64,000 bases of DNA from Enterococcus hulanensis. Its GTDB lineage: Bacteria > Bacillota > Bacilli > Lactobacillales > Enterococcaceae. Made by a program: the position numbers and the translations under genes. Where the stretch lies: the NCBI RefSeq assembly GCF_005405485.1, contig NZ_BJED01000010.1, positions 111,475 to 175,474 of the forward strand, given 5' to 3'. Below are positions 9,707 through 19,519 of the stretch, in pieces. Position 1 is the stretch's first letter; each line of letters opens with the position of its first letter. The notes under the pieces were generated by a model. It had not been told where the DNA came from. It did no database searches and saw only the letters and a program-made list of their open reading frames with translations.

Positions 9707-10170
9707 AGAAGAATTTATCCAAAGCGGATCGTGAGTATCGCCGAAAATTAAAAAGAATGAACATATTCTATGTAGTTGCAATTATTTTTATGTTGGCATG
9801 CTCAGGTATACTTCTTATTGGAATAAATAGATATGTTCTGAAAATCAATGATCATGCACTTAGTTTTTTACTAGGATTATTTATTTCGTTAACCACTATT
9901 TTTGTGATTAACATCTTCAGAAATCGGCGGACGATGAATGATCCGGAGAAATTGAAGCTACACAGGATCACTCATACGGATGAACGGAATATTGAGATTG
10001 GTTCGCGAGCAATGTACTTTACTACTTATGTAATGATTTTTGTATTAGTTATTTTAGCTATGATCGGCAGTTTTGTATCGCAGCAGTTAATGTATACAGC
10101 AAGCGGCTTAATGAATGTGTTTCTAATCAGCTATCTGATTTTTTATTTTTATTTTAAAAAGAAACTATAA
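9703..10170 (+). CDS. Four-helix membrane protein of regulator-ABC operon
   Basis: This 155-residue protein has four predicted membrane helices (about 20-45, 53-72, 100-125 and 128-150) and basic ends. I do not recognise a specific family; proteins of this size often sit between a small Xre regulator and an ABC-2 exporter. Translation is coupled to the regulator by the ATGA overlap, and the ABC ATPase begins 12 bases after it. Confidence 0.75.
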   Translation: MKKNLSKADREYRRKLKRMNIFYVVAIIFMLACSGILLIGINRYVLKINDHALSFLLGLFISLTTIFVINIFRNRRTMNDPEKLKLHRITHTDERNIEIGSRAMYFTTYVMIFVLVILAMIGSFVSQQLMYTASGLMNVFLISYLIFYFYFKKKL

Positions 10171-10181
10171 GGAGTGGGGAA

Positions 10182-11081
10182 ATGTTACAAGTAAAAAATT
10201 TAAGTAAAAGTTTTGGATCGTACAAAGCACTGGATGATATGAATTTTACGATCGAAGATGGGAAAATTTTAGGGTTGATTGGCCAAAATGGTGCAGGAAA
10301 AACAACGACGTTTCGATTGATTTTAGATTTTCTATCAAAAGATTCGGGAACTGTTTTATGGAATGGTCACTCCTTGTCTGGCAAGGATTACAATACGATC
10401 GGTTATTTGCCAGAGGAACGGGGACTGTATCCAAAGGTAACAATTGAAAATCAATTATTATTCTTTGCTTCACTACGAGGCAAGAGCAAACAGGAGATCA
10501 CACCGAAAATTGACGAATGGATGGAAAAATTCCAAGTCAAAGGTAAGAAAACAGACAAAGTAAAATCTCTTTCAAAAGGGAATCAACAGAAAGTTCAGTT
10601 GATCTCCACCTTGATCCATGAACCTAAGCTGGTTATTTTAGACGAACCTTTCAGCGGATTGGATCCGGTTAACGCTGAATTGCTGAAAAATGGCATTATT
10701 GAATTGAAGGAAAAGGGATCATGCGTCATATTCTCTAGTCATAATATGGACAACGTTGAAAAAATATGTGATCACTTGATAATGTTAAGAAATGGCGAAA
10801 CGGTCTTGAATGGTAAAGTTCATGAGATTCGCGAATCTTTTGGCCGAAGCAAGCTGTATCTAGAATCAAAATTAACAAAAGAAGAAATAGAGGCTTTTGC
10901 TGGTGTGCATACGGTGATTCAAAAGGAAGATGGCAGTTTTGATATTACCTTAGAAAATCCAGATGCTGGACAAGCTATTTTCGCTGAAGCAACGAAAGAT
11001 GGCTACATTCCAATGTTTAATCAACAACCACCAACACTAGAAGAGATCTTCAAATGGAAAGCAGGTGCTGTAAATGAGTAA
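10182..11081 (+). CDS. ABC exporter ATP-binding protein (NatA-like)
   Basis: This 299-residue ABC ATPase has Walker A GQNGAGKT (about 37-44), signature LSKGNQQKV, Walker B LVILDEPFSGLDP and the H-loop SSHNM. The C-terminal extension of about 80 residues resembles NatA/EcsA-type ATPases. It pairs with the ABC-2 permease that overlaps it by 8 bases. Relatives export sodium or toxic compounds; the substrate here is unknown. Confidence 0.9.
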   Translation: MLQVKNLSKSFGSYKALDDMNFTIEDGKILGLIGQNGAGKTTTFRLILDFLSKDSGTVLWNGHSLSGKDYNTIGYLPEERGLYPKVTIENQLLFFASLRGKSKQEITPKIDEWMEKFQVKGKKTDKVKSLSKGNQQKVQLISTLIHEPKLVILDEPFSGLDPVNAELLKNGIIELKEKGSCVIFSSHNMDNVEKICDHLIMLRNGETVLNGKVHEIRESFGRSKLYLESKLTKEEIEAFAGVHTVIQKEDGSFDITLENPDAGQAIFAEATKDGYIPMFNQQPPTLEEIFKWKAGAVNE

Positions 11082-12333
11082 AATGGGGATTATTATTAAG
11101 GACGTATACAAAAAGAACGTAAAATCAACGGCCTTTCTGATTATGATTTTGGCACCATTTTTACTCATGGGAATTTTCTATTTGTCACAGCATTTCTTTG
11201 GCGATGCAAACGATATTAATAAAATTGGCATCGTGAGTGACCAGCCGGCAGTAGCTGAACAATTGGCTAAAACAGAAAGTAAGGACTATAGCTTCAAGGT
11301 AGTTGCAAGTGATAAAAAGGCTCAAAAGCAGATGGAAGATAAGAAAATCGATGCTTATCTTGATCTGAAGATGAGCGAGGATCAAGTTTCAGGCAAGCTT
11401 TATAGTAAAGCGTCTCTAGGAACATCGACTGAAACTCAATTGCAGCAAATTTTAAGTTCAATGCAGGCGAGTATTCGTGCCAGTCAGTTGAATTTAACAA
11501 CAGCACAGGTTCAAAAAGTTATGGAGCCGGCAAAATTTGAATCAACAAAAGTGACATTTGAAAATGGAAAAATGCAAAGCGATGGCGGAGACTCTGGTAC
11601 TCAGTTCGTCTTAAGTTTCTTAACAACAATTCTGATGTTTGTATTTATCCTCAGTTATTCATCGATCATTGCTCAAGAGATCGCTTCCGAAAAAGGAACA
11701 CGAATTATGGAAGTACTGCTTTCTAGTATGAAAGCTAAGACTCATTATTATGGGAAATTATTGGGTGTCTTATTAGTAGCATTGACACAATTATTGATTT
11801 ATGGTGTAGCTTTGGTTGTCAGCTATCATCAATTTAAAGATATAGATGTGGTGAAAGACTTAATCAATAACGTATCGATCAAATCTATATTAGGCACTGG
11901 TGCAATTACGATTGTTGCCTTTATGCTAGTCGGACTCTTTTTATATGCGGTACTTTCAGCATTATGCGGATCTTTAGTAAGCAAGCCGGAGGACACGGCA
12001 AAAGCCATTCAGCCGGTAACTTATCTGTCGATGATCGGATATATGTTGGGATTGATCTTAGGAACCTCCGATCCGACTAATGTAATTATTAAGGTCACTT
12101 CCTATATTCCATTTCTGTCTTCTTACAGCATGCCATTGCGGTTAGCTTCTGGTACAGCAGCGATATCTAGTGCATTGCTATCGTTGGGAATATTAGTTTT
12201 ATTTACGATTTTGCTAACCGTTTTTTCAGCTCAATTATATAAGTCGAATGTTTTGGTCTATAGTGAAGGTGGAACTTTGAGTGCTTTGAAACAATCAATC
12301 TCTATCATGCAAAATGATCGAAAAAAGAAATAG
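11074..12333 (+). CDS. ABC-2 type permease (NatB-like)
   Basis: This 419-residue permease has one N-terminal membrane helix (about 15-38), a large extracytoplasmic loop (about 40-165) and a C-terminal set of five or six helices, the NatB layout. The conserved family stretch ASEKGTRIMEVLLSS follows the second helix. It begins within the last codons of the ATPase gene, so the two are translationally coupled. It is the last gene of the operon that starts at 9500. Confidence 0.88.
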   Translation: MSKMGIIIKDVYKKNVKSTAFLIMILAPFLLMGIFYLSQHFFGDANDINKIGIVSDQPAVAEQLAKTESKDYSFKVVASDKKAQKQMEDKKIDAYLDLKMSEDQVSGKLYSKASLGTSTETQLQQILSSMQASIRASQLNLTTAQVQKVMEPAKFESTKVTFENGKMQSDGGDSGTQFVLSFLTTILMFVFILSYSSIIAQEIASEKGTRIMEVLLSSMKAKTHYYGKLLGVLLVALTQLLIYGVALVVSYHQFKDIDVVKDLINNVSIKSILGTGAITIVAFMLVGLFLYAVLSALCGSLVSKPEDTAKAIQPVTYLSMIGYMLGLILGTSDPTNVIIKVTSYIPFLSSYSMPLRLASGTAAISSALLSLGILVLFTILLTVFSAQLYKSNVLVYSEGGTLSALKQSISIMQNDRKKK

Positions 12334-12405
12334 ATAAATTAGTTGACCATTGATCCAAAGTCTCTCACAATAGAGTTGCAACACGAACTTCAAGGAGGAG
12401 ATTTG

Positions 12406-13221
12406 ATGGACAAAAGTAAAAAGCTAGCAAATGGTATCGAAATGCCTCGGTTAGGTTTAGGTGTTTGGCGAGTGGAAGAAAGCGACGCGACAGATTCTGT
12501 TAAATGGGCGATCGAAAATGGCTATCGTTTGATTGATACTGCTGCAGTATACAAAAATGAAAAATGTGTCGGTGAAGGAATTCGCCAATCTGGAATAAAA
12601 CGTGAAGATTTATTCGTTACAACAAAACTTTGGAACGCTGATCAAGGTTATGATTCTGCTCATCAAGCTTTCAATGAGAGCCTAGAACGTTTGGGCTTAG
12701 ATTATGTAGATTTATATTTAATTCATTGGCCAGTCGAAGGAAAGTTCAACGATTCTTGGCGAGCAATGGAAGAAATTTACGAGAGTGGTCGAGCGAAAGC
12801 CATCGGTGTATCAAATTTTCATCAGCATCATATTGAAGAATTAATGAAAACGGCAAAAATTAAGCCTATGGTTGATCAAATTGAATTGCATCCTACTTTG
12901 ACGCAAGTTGAGTTGCGTGATTACTTGGCTGGAGAAGGTATTGCCGTTGAAGCTTGGTCGCCACTTGGACAAGGAAAGATATTGCAAAATCCAACACTTG
13001 TTGAGATTGGGAAAAAACACAACAAGACAGCAGCACAGGTAATTATTCGTTGGCATTTGCAAAGCGATATCATCGTGATTCCAAAATCAGTTCATGAAGA
13101 GCGGATAAAAGAAAACTACGACGTGTTTGATTTTGAATTAACTGATGAGGAGATAGGTCAAATCAATGCATTAAATATTGATGAACGTCTCGGGGCCGAT
13201 CCAGATAATTTTGATTTTTAG
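12406..13221 (+). CDS. Aldo/keto reductase
   Basis: This 271-residue NAD(P)H-dependent reductase of the AKR superfamily has the catalytic tetrad: Asp in LIDTAAVY, Tyr in the same motif, Lys in TTKLWN and His in LIHWPV. The C-terminal IPKSVHEERI is the cofactor phosphate-binding region. It resembles the YtbE/YvgN (2,5-diketogluconate reductase-like) group, which reduces glyoxals and other aldehydes. The ATG at 12406 behind AAGGAGGAG is used; the upstream in-frame start at 12343 lacks a ribosome binding site. Confidence 0.92.
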   Translation: MDKSKKLANGIEMPRLGLGVWRVEESDATDSVKWAIENGYRLIDTAAVYKNEKCVGEGIRQSGIKREDLFVTTKLWNADQGYDSAHQAFNESLERLGLDYVDLYLIHWPVEGKFNDSWRAMEEIYESGRAKAIGVSNFHQHHIEELMKTAKIKPMVDQIELHPTLTQVELRDYLAGEGIAVEAWSPLGQGKILQNPTLVEIGKKHNKTAAQVIIRWHLQSDIIVIPKSVHEERIKENYDVFDFELTDEEIGQINALNIDERLGADPDNFDF

Positions 13222-13241
13222 CTAATGATATATTCAAATAG

Positions 13242-13290
13242 AACACATGGAGCAGATACTAATCGTGTCTGATTCATGTGTTTTTTGTTT
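13242..13290 (+). terminator. Terminator after aldo/keto reductase
   Basis: AACACATG pairs with CATGTGTT, with an inner CAGATAC/GTGTCTG stem, followed by T tracts. Confidence 0.85.
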
Positions 13291-13412
13291 TTTTACAAGC
13301 AGTCGAACAATATTTTTTTCGTTTGACAAATCAATAAAGCAATTTTTTTTAATCGAAAAAGAGTTTGTGAATTATTTTTATGATAAAATGACAAGAAAAA
13401 GGGAGGGATTTG

Positions 13413-14861
13413 ATGGGTGATATTTTATCAAAAATTAATTCGCTAATTTGGGGTGCCCCAATGATCGTCTTAATTTTAGGAATTGGTATTATTTTAACTG
13501 TTGGTTGTCGCATGATTCAGATTCGCCGGTTACCGTTAGCACTGAAATATATGGTGAAAAACGAGGAAGGCGGACAAGGAGATGTCACGAGTTTTCAAGC
13601 GTTGTGTACAGCTTTATCAGCTACGATTGGTACAGGTAATATTGTTGGTGTCGCTACAGCCATTGTTGCAGGAGGGCCTGGGGCTTTATTTTGGTTAGAA
13701 CTAGCTGGATTATTGGGAATGGCAACAAAGTACGCGGAAGGTTTATTAGCTGTAAAATATCGTACTTTTGATGATCATGGCAAGGCATTAGGCGGACCGT
13801 TTTATTATATTGAAAATGGACTTGGTCAAAAATGGAAATGGTTAGCAAAGATGTTCGCTTTTTTTGGAGCAATTGCAGGTGTGATTGGGATCGGTACGAT
13901 TGCACAAATCAATGGGATCACCTCTGCAGCAGAAACATTTTTTGATCCTGAGAAAATGAACACGGTTACTCTTTTTGGTAACGAGTATTCGTGGGCAGTG
14001 ATAATTACTGGGATCGTCGTAACGATTCTGGTGGCTATCGTGTTAATCGGTGGTGTACAAAGAATTGCCCGAGTGTCCGAGATTATTGTTCCGTTGATGA
14101 TTGTTATTTATGTAGGGTTATGTTTATTCATGATTGCAATGAATATTTCCAAATTGCCAAGTGTTATTGTAGAAATTGTTCAAAGTGCTTTTGGGTTACG
14201 GGCTGTTTCCGGCGGTGCTATGGGAGCCATGATGATTGCGATGCAAAAGGGGATCGCTCGTGGTATATTCTCCAATGAATCTGGGTTGGGAAGTGCACCG
14301 ATTGCTGCAGCAGCTGCGCAATCAAAGGAACCTGTACGTCAAGGACTGGTTTCGATGACTGGAACATTTATTGATACTTTGGTTGTTTGTAATATGACGG
14401 GAATGGCAATTATCTTAACTGGAGCGTGGAAAACAGGGTTAGAAGGGTCAGCAGTAACAATTTACGCATTTTCTGAGGCACTGCCTATTTCTCAAACAAT
14501 TGCTTCTTTACTATTAATGATCTGTTTGGCATTCTTTGCCTTTACAACTATTTTAGGTTGGAATTATTATTCAGAGCGTTGCTTAAGCTATTTAACAGGA
14601 GGAAATACTAAATTTTCCGCAGTATTTCGATGGGTTTACATTTTTGCAGTATTTATTGGTCCTTATTTAACCGTATCAGCTGTTTGGACGATTGCCGATA
14701 TTTTCAACGGATTGATGGCATTTCCAAATATTGTTGCATTGATTCTATTGAGTCCAGTTGTATTTAAGGAAACAAAATCTTATTTCGCTCGTTTGTCAGC
14801 AGGTGAATTAGAGGAGTTGCCATCTGTTTCTTTGACAGATACATCCCTTGATGATGATTAA
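13413..14861 (+). CDS. Alanine/glycine:cation symporter (AgcS family)
   Basis: This 482-residue sodium-coupled amino acid symporter has about eleven membrane segments. The family signatures ATIGTGNIVGVATAI (about 70-85), GGPGALFWLELAGLLGMA and FSNESGLGSAPIAAAAA are visible. The ATG at 13413 follows GGGAGG with a 5-6 base gap; a TTG lies directly before it. A sodium-coupled carrier fits an organism that also has a Na+ V-ATPase and Na+ gradients. It is monocistronic with its own terminator. Confidence 0.92.
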   Translation: MGDILSKINSLIWGAPMIVLILGIGIILTVGCRMIQIRRLPLALKYMVKNEEGGQGDVTSFQALCTALSATIGTGNIVGVATAIVAGGPGALFWLELAGLLGMATKYAEGLLAVKYRTFDDHGKALGGPFYYIENGLGQKWKWLAKMFAFFGAIAGVIGIGTIAQINGITSAAETFFDPEKMNTVTLFGNEYSWAVIITGIVVTILVAIVLIGGVQRIARVSEIIVPLMIVIYVGLCLFMIAMNISKLPSVIVEIVQSAFGLRAVSGGAMGAMMIAMQKGIARGIFSNESGLGSAPIAAAAAQSKEPVRQGLVSMTGTFIDTLVVCNMTGMAIILTGAWKTGLEGSAVTIYAFSEALPISQTIASLLLMICLAFFAFTTILGWNYYSERCLSYLTGGNTKFSAVFRWVYIFAVFIGPYLTVSAVWTIADIFNGLMAFPNIVALILLSPVVFKETKSYFARLSAGELEELPSVSLTDTSLDDD

Positions 14862-14875
14862 GAAATAAAAAACGA

Positions 14876-14912
14876 GAGCCGTAGCAAATTAATGTTTTGC
14901 TACGGCTCTTTT
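14876..14912 (+). terminator. Terminator after symporter
   Basis: A 13-bp stem (GAGCCGTAGCAAA with TTTGCTACGGCTC) followed by TTTT. Confidence 0.9.
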
Positions 14913-15084
14913 CTATTCGTATCGTAAAGCGTTGACTGGCCACAGATACTTCAGCTAAAAATGGTGCTAAAGTAGTATTCTTATGATTTTGACGAGATGT
15001 ATTGAAATTGAATGACAATTTATTCGCTTTGATAACTAAAATTTGAGGGATTTGTTATTTCATCCGAAAGAGTAAACCACTGAT

Positions 15085-15810
15085 TTACTCAAAATTTTGA
15101 ACAAAATAATCAAATAAACTTTGTTCCTTAGAATCATTTTTATGCGTTAATTCAGGATGCCATTGTACACCGAGAATTTTCGTATTTTTTTCGCGGCTTT
15201 CAACGGCTTCGATGATACCGTCATGTGCCCATGCAATCGGTACAAGACTTTCAGCTAAATCTTTGATGGCCTGATGATGATATGAGTTGACTTGTGCTCG
15301 TTCACCAAAAAGTGGAGCTAAAGTTGACTCAGACTTAACAGTGATAGAATGCAGACCAAAGTCAGGAACAGTAGGAAACATATCATGTTTTACTTCCCAA
15401 TCAGGATATTGGGCTAAATCTTGATACAAAGTCCCTCCTAAAGTGACATTCAACAATTGCGTTCCTCGACAAACCGTAAAAATCGGTTTATTTTGTTTGA
15501 TTGCTTCCTTAATTAAAGCCATTTCGAAAGTATCCCGATCAATGCTGGTTTGGCCTAATTTGGGATGAGGCTCCTCATTATAAAGAAAGGGTGTTACATC
15601 TTGACCTCCAGCTAATAATAATTTATCGATCGATGTGATATAATCACTGGCTAATTCCGGATCGCTGATAGGTAGTAAGATGGGCAGACCTCCAGCTTGG
15701 TGTACCCCATCGATAAAGCCTTGCGGACTATAGGTAAACTGTTGATCAAAAAAATCTTGGTTGTTTTGATAGTGTTGATTTGCTGCTATTCCGATAATAT
15801 TTTTTTTCAT
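15085..15810 (-). CDS. Peptidase C26 / gamma-glutamyl hydrolase-type amidotransferase
   Basis: This 241-residue class I glutamine amidotransferase-like hydrolase is of the C26 family (PuuD-like). The nucleophile cysteine is in FTVCRGTQLLNV, and the His-Glu pair is in VQWHPE near the C-terminus. LLAGGQDVTP is the family oxyanion-loop region. Members cleave gamma-glutamyl bonds, for instance gamma-glutamyl-GABA. No polyamine genes are adjacent, so the substrate is open. It is transcribed opposite to its neighbours. Confidence 0.87.
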   Translation of the reverse strand: MKKNIIGIAANQHYQNNQDFFDQQFTYSPQGFIDGVHQAGGLPILLPISDPELASDYITSIDKLLLAGGQDVTPFLYNEEPHPKLGQTSIDRDTFEMALIKEAIKQNKPIFTVCRGTQLLNVTLGGTLYQDLAQYPDWEVKHDMFPTVPDFGLHSITVKSESTLAPLFGERAQVNSYHHQAIKDLAESLVPIAWAHDGIIEAVESREKNTKILGVQWHPELTHKNDSKEQSLFDYFVQNFE

Positions 15811-15974
15811 GACCGACCACTCCTTCTATTATTTGATACCATAGTCAAAACTTAAAAAGCAAGTAATTCACTTATTAATTTTTTCTCATTCTTTCTCTGT
15901 AAAAAACTACTATAAAATAAACGTGAGTTGCAGAACCAACATATTAAAATTTTAACCATTTTACCGAAAAACAG

Positions 15975-16002
15975 TTACGAACATCGCTTTTTTTGATATA
16001 CT
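15975..16002 (+). promoter_or_regulatory. Putative promoter of ntp operon
   Basis: TATACT at 15997-16002 with a weak -35 (TTACGA at 15975, 16-bp spacing). It would start RNA near 16008, just before the structured leader. Confidence 0.5.
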
Positions 16003-16020
16003 ATGTTCATTGAATAAATA

Positions 16021-16103
16021 CAAAATGGTTGGGCGTAAGCTTCAAGGATCGTGTTCTTCAAGGGGTGAGAAGAGCAACCTTGAGAGTTTTGCGCTCTTTT
16101 TTT
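16021..16103 (+). promoter_or_regulatory. Structured ntp leader: candidate Na+-sensing riboswitch
   Basis: The leader can fold in two exclusive ways. GGTTG (16027-16031) can pair with CAACC (16075-16079), enclosing GGGCGTAAGC, a small AAGGA/TTCTT hairpin and AGGGGTGAGAAGAG. Alternatively AAGAGCAA (16070-16077) pairs with TTGC(GC)TCTT (16089-16098) to make a terminator before a seven-T run. The first pairing removes half of the terminator stem, so a ligand that stabilises it would turn transcription on. Na+-I riboswitches (formerly the DUF1646 motif) are a known Na+-sensing class. I could not compare this sequence with that consensus, so the class is inferred from the function of the operon. 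Confidence 0.5.
16070..16103 (+). terminator. Leader terminator of ntp operon
   Basis: AAGAGCAA pairs with TTGCGCTCTT with a two-base bulge, followed by TTTTTTT, 22 bases before the ntpF start. This position fits attenuation rather than the end of an upstream gene. Confidence 0.65.
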
Positions 16104-16124
16104 GTATCTTAAAGGAGGGTTTGT

Positions 16125-16448
16125 GTGTTAGAAGCTTTAGAAAAAATAAAATCTGCTGAAGAGCAAAATGAAAGAGAAAAAGAAAAGTTAATAGCGGAAT
16201 TAGCGGTTTATGAAGCAAATAAAAAACGATTATTGCAAGAAAAACGTGAAGAGCTAAAAATAAACTTTTCTACTGTCTTATCAGAAAGAGAACAAGAATT
16301 AGCTGCAGGATTGGAGGCTGAGGAAAAGGAACTGACTAGTAATGCAGAAGAAGCGATTAGGATGATGGAAGAAAAATATATGATAAAAAAAGAACAAACG
16401 ATTCAAAAAATTATTGAAAGGGTGATCTCAGAATATGGCAGTCAGTAA
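16125..16448 (+). CDS. ntpF: V-type Na+-ATPase subunit F (peripheral stalk, H-like)
   Basis: This 107-residue, highly charged, almost entirely helical protein is the peripheral-stalk partner of NtpE in the enterococcal V-ATPase. Its heptad pattern covers about residues 3-100. The GTG start follows AAAGGAGGG. It is first in the operon, as in E. hirae, and its 3' end overlaps ntpI by 14 bases. Confidence 0.88.
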   Translation: MLEALEKIKSAEEQNEREKEKLIAELAVYEANKKRLLQEKREELKINFSTVLSEREQELAAGLEAEEKELTSNAEEAIRMMEEKYMIKKEQTIQKIIERVISEYGSQ

Positions 16449-18396
16449 AATGAGTAAGCTGACCTTGATTGCCCAGCAAGGGTATAGTGAACAGATTCTA
16501 TCTGCGGTTCAGGGATTCCAAGGGGTGGAGATTCGAAATCTTTTTGAACAATCAGTTACAAATGATTGGGTAGAAAAATATTTCAATGAAGTTGATCCTC
16601 TGCCTAGTCAAGATGCATTAGCACGAGTCGATCATCAGTTAGAACAAATAACACATGCCATACAATTCGTGGAACACCATGGTAGCAGTCGTGAAAAAGG
16701 AAATCATCTTAAACGTCAGCGAGCGACTTTACGAGAATTGGAAGAAACATTCAATGAAGAAGCAATGCTATCAGAATTGGAGAGTATCCAAGAATTAGAA
16801 CAGTTTTTTTCAGAGGCCAACTCGAAACAATTGAGTCTGCAGGAACAAGAGAATCTTTTGCAAAAGTGGCAGTCATTAGATTTTTTACCAAAGGATTATT
16901 CACTACATTCAACAAAATGCTTTTTGGGAACTGCGGATGCGAGTATTTGGGAATTATTTGAACAGGAATTAAAGGATACACAGATTCATCGTGAAATCAT
17001 TTATAGTGACGATCATATTGTTAATTTTGTTCTATTGTACTTGCGTGCCGAACAAGGAGAAGTTCAAGAACTAACGCGTCAATTTAGTGTAACTGCGTTT
17101 ACTTACAATCGTCCATATTTACCCAAGGCTGAACTGACAGCTATTCAGCGAGAATTGCTTGAGTTAGTCGAAGAGCAAAAACGACTGGCTCAATTGATCG
17201 GACAGAAAAAAAGCGTGATTGAAAACTTGGAAACTGCAGAAGAGGTTCTATTAGCACGTAAAAATCGTTGGCTGATCCACGACCGTTTTATCAAGGATGA
17301 TAAATTATTCTTGCTGCAAGGATGGATCGAAACAGAAACCTTCAAGGCATTTGAAAATTTTGTTAGTAATGCAATAGGCAGTGAAAATCTTTACCTTGAG
17401 ATTGAAGAGCCTACAAACATTGAGATCAATGAAGAAATACCAACAAAATTAAAAAACAATGCAGTGGTGAAACCATTTGAGATGCTGACAGAGATGTACA
17501 GTTTGCCAAAATACCATGAAGTCGATCCGACACCATGGTTTATGCCTTTTTACTTTGTATTCTTTGGAATGATGGTGGCTGACGCAGGCTACGGGGCATT
17601 AATGTTAGTAGCGACAACGATTGGATTAAGAACGATATTGCCACGTGGAATGGAGCGTTTCATGCGTTTTTTCCAAATCTTGGCTGTACCTACCATCATT
17701 TGGGGGTTAATTTATAATTCATTCTTTGGATTTTCGCTTGGTTACACACCGATTCTTTCAACGAGTGATGATGTTATCAGTATTTTAATTCTATCGATCA
17801 TCTTTGGTGTGATACAAATTTTTATTGGACTAGGCTTAGCTGCAAAAGAAAACATCAAGGCCAAGAATTATTTAGGCGCTGTGTCAGATGGTTTTGCGTG
17901 GCAAGGAATAATGGTTGGAGCGATTGTTGGTGGTTTAGGAAAAATGTTGATGAACAGTCAGCCGCTATTTTTAATCGGCGTTGGTTTAGCAGTATTGAGT
18001 GCTTTATTGATTGTCATTACACCGATGTTCCAATCGAAATCTAAGATCAAAGGGTTAGCAAAAGGCGCCTACAATTTGTATGGAATTACCAGTTATATTG
18101 GTGATTTAGTAAGTTACACACGTTTGATGGCATTAGGAATTTCTGGGGGCAGTATTGCAGCAGCATTTAATATGCTGGTTGGTTATATGCCGCCGATTGC
18201 ACGATTTAGTGTTGGGATTTTGTTAATGTTAGCTCTGCATGGCTTAAATATCTTTTTATCTTTACTATCGGCCTATGTTCATGGAGCTCGGCTACAATAT
18301 GTAGAATTTTTCGGAAAGTTCTACGAAGGCGGAGGACGTGCCTTTCGTCCATTAAAGTCGGAAGAAAAATATGTAAATATTGAACAAGAAAAATAA
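16435..18396 (+). CDS. ntpI: V-type Na+-ATPase subunit I (membrane stator)
   Basis: NtpI (subunit a) forms the ion half-channels against the K-ring. The 653-residue protein has a cytoplasmic coiled-coil N-terminal half (about 1-335) and a membrane half with seven or eight helices. The DAGYGALML region and the conserved arginine in VSYTRLMALGISG, which releases the ion from the rotor glutamate, are present. The ATG overlaps ntpF and has GAAAGGGTGATC before it. Confidence 0.94.
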   Translation: MAVSKMSKLTLIAQQGYSEQILSAVQGFQGVEIRNLFEQSVTNDWVEKYFNEVDPLPSQDALARVDHQLEQITHAIQFVEHHGSSREKGNHLKRQRATLRELEETFNEEAMLSELESIQELEQFFSEANSKQLSLQEQENLLQKWQSLDFLPKDYSLHSTKCFLGTADASIWELFEQELKDTQIHREIIYSDDHIVNFVLLYLRAEQGEVQELTRQFSVTAFTYNRPYLPKAELTAIQRELLELVEEQKRLAQLIGQKKSVIENLETAEEVLLARKNRWLIHDRFIKDDKLFLLQGWIETETFKAFENFVSNAIGSENLYLEIEEPTNIEINEEIPTKLKNNAVVKPFEMLTEMYSLPKYHEVDPTPWFMPFYFVFFGMMVADAGYGALMLVATTIGLRTILPRGMERFMRFFQILAVPTIIWGLIYNSFFGFSLGYTPILSTSDDVISILILSIIFGVIQIFIGLGLAAKENIKAKNYLGAVSDGFAWQGIMVGAIVGGLGKMLMNSQPLFLIGVGLAVLSALLIVITPMFQSKSKIKGLAKGAYNLYGITSYIGDLVSYTRLMALGISGGSIAAAFNMLVGYMPPIARFSVGILLMLALHGLNIFLSLLSAYVHGARLQYVEFFGKFYEGGGRAFRPLKSEEKYVNIEQEK

Positions 18397-18411
18397 TTGG
18401 AGGAATTTTAG

Positions 18412-18885
<474 letters not shown>

Positions 18886-18897
18886 GGAGTATTTCTG

Positions 18898-19482
18898 ATG
18901 GAAGCAATCGAAAAAATAGTCGAACAATTGAATCAGCAAGCAGATCTGGAACAGCGTCAGCTGAAAGAAAAAGAAACAGCACGGATTGATCAAGAATTTC
19001 AAGCGGAGTTGACAGAAATAGAAGCTGAACACCAAAAACGCTTGGAGAAAAATTTAAAAAACTTAGAAAACAATTACAAGCAGGCTACGAATCGGCAACA
19101 GGTTGCTCAAAAACAGATGATTCTAAATCAAAAACAAGCTATTTTAGAGAGTGTTTTTGCTGAGGCTGTGACTCAAATGGAGAACTGGACATTAAATGAG
19201 CAGCAAAAATTTGCTCATAATGCTTTGGAAAAGATGCAATTGCAAGGCGAGTTAGTTTTTATCCCTGGTGAAAAGTCGCAAGCAGTTTTTAGTGAAGAAT
19301 GGTTGAACGAGCAAAACCGCAAGCTTGCTTATCAATTAGTAATGGGTAACGAACCAATTACTGGTCAGGCTGGATTCGTTTTAGATAAAGAAGGTGTGCA
19401 GTATAACTTTCTATATCAGAGTTTAGTTAGAGAAATTCAACAGCGAGAAAGTTATCAAACGGCTCAGACGCTTTTTGAATAA
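18898..19482 (+). CDS. ntpE: V-type Na+-ATPase subunit E
   Basis: This 194-residue peripheral-stalk subunit pairs with NtpF to hold the A3B3 head against rotation. It has a long N-terminal helix rich in Glu, Gln and Lys (about 1-90) and a globular C-terminal domain. It follows ntpK by 12 bases with a ribosome binding site (AAGGAG). Confidence 0.9.
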   Translation: MEAIEKIVEQLNQQADLEQRQLKEKETARIDQEFQAELTEIEAEHQKRLEKNLKNLENNYKQATNRQQVAQKQMILNQKQAILESVFAEAVTQMENWTLNEQQKFAHNALEKMQLQGELVFIPGEKSQAVFSEEWLNEQNRKLAYQLVMGNEPITGQAGFVLDKEGVQYNFLYQSLVREIQQRESYQTAQTLFE

Positions 19483-19519
19483 ACACTGCTTTAAAAGACT
19501 ACGAATTAGGAGGCATTGA

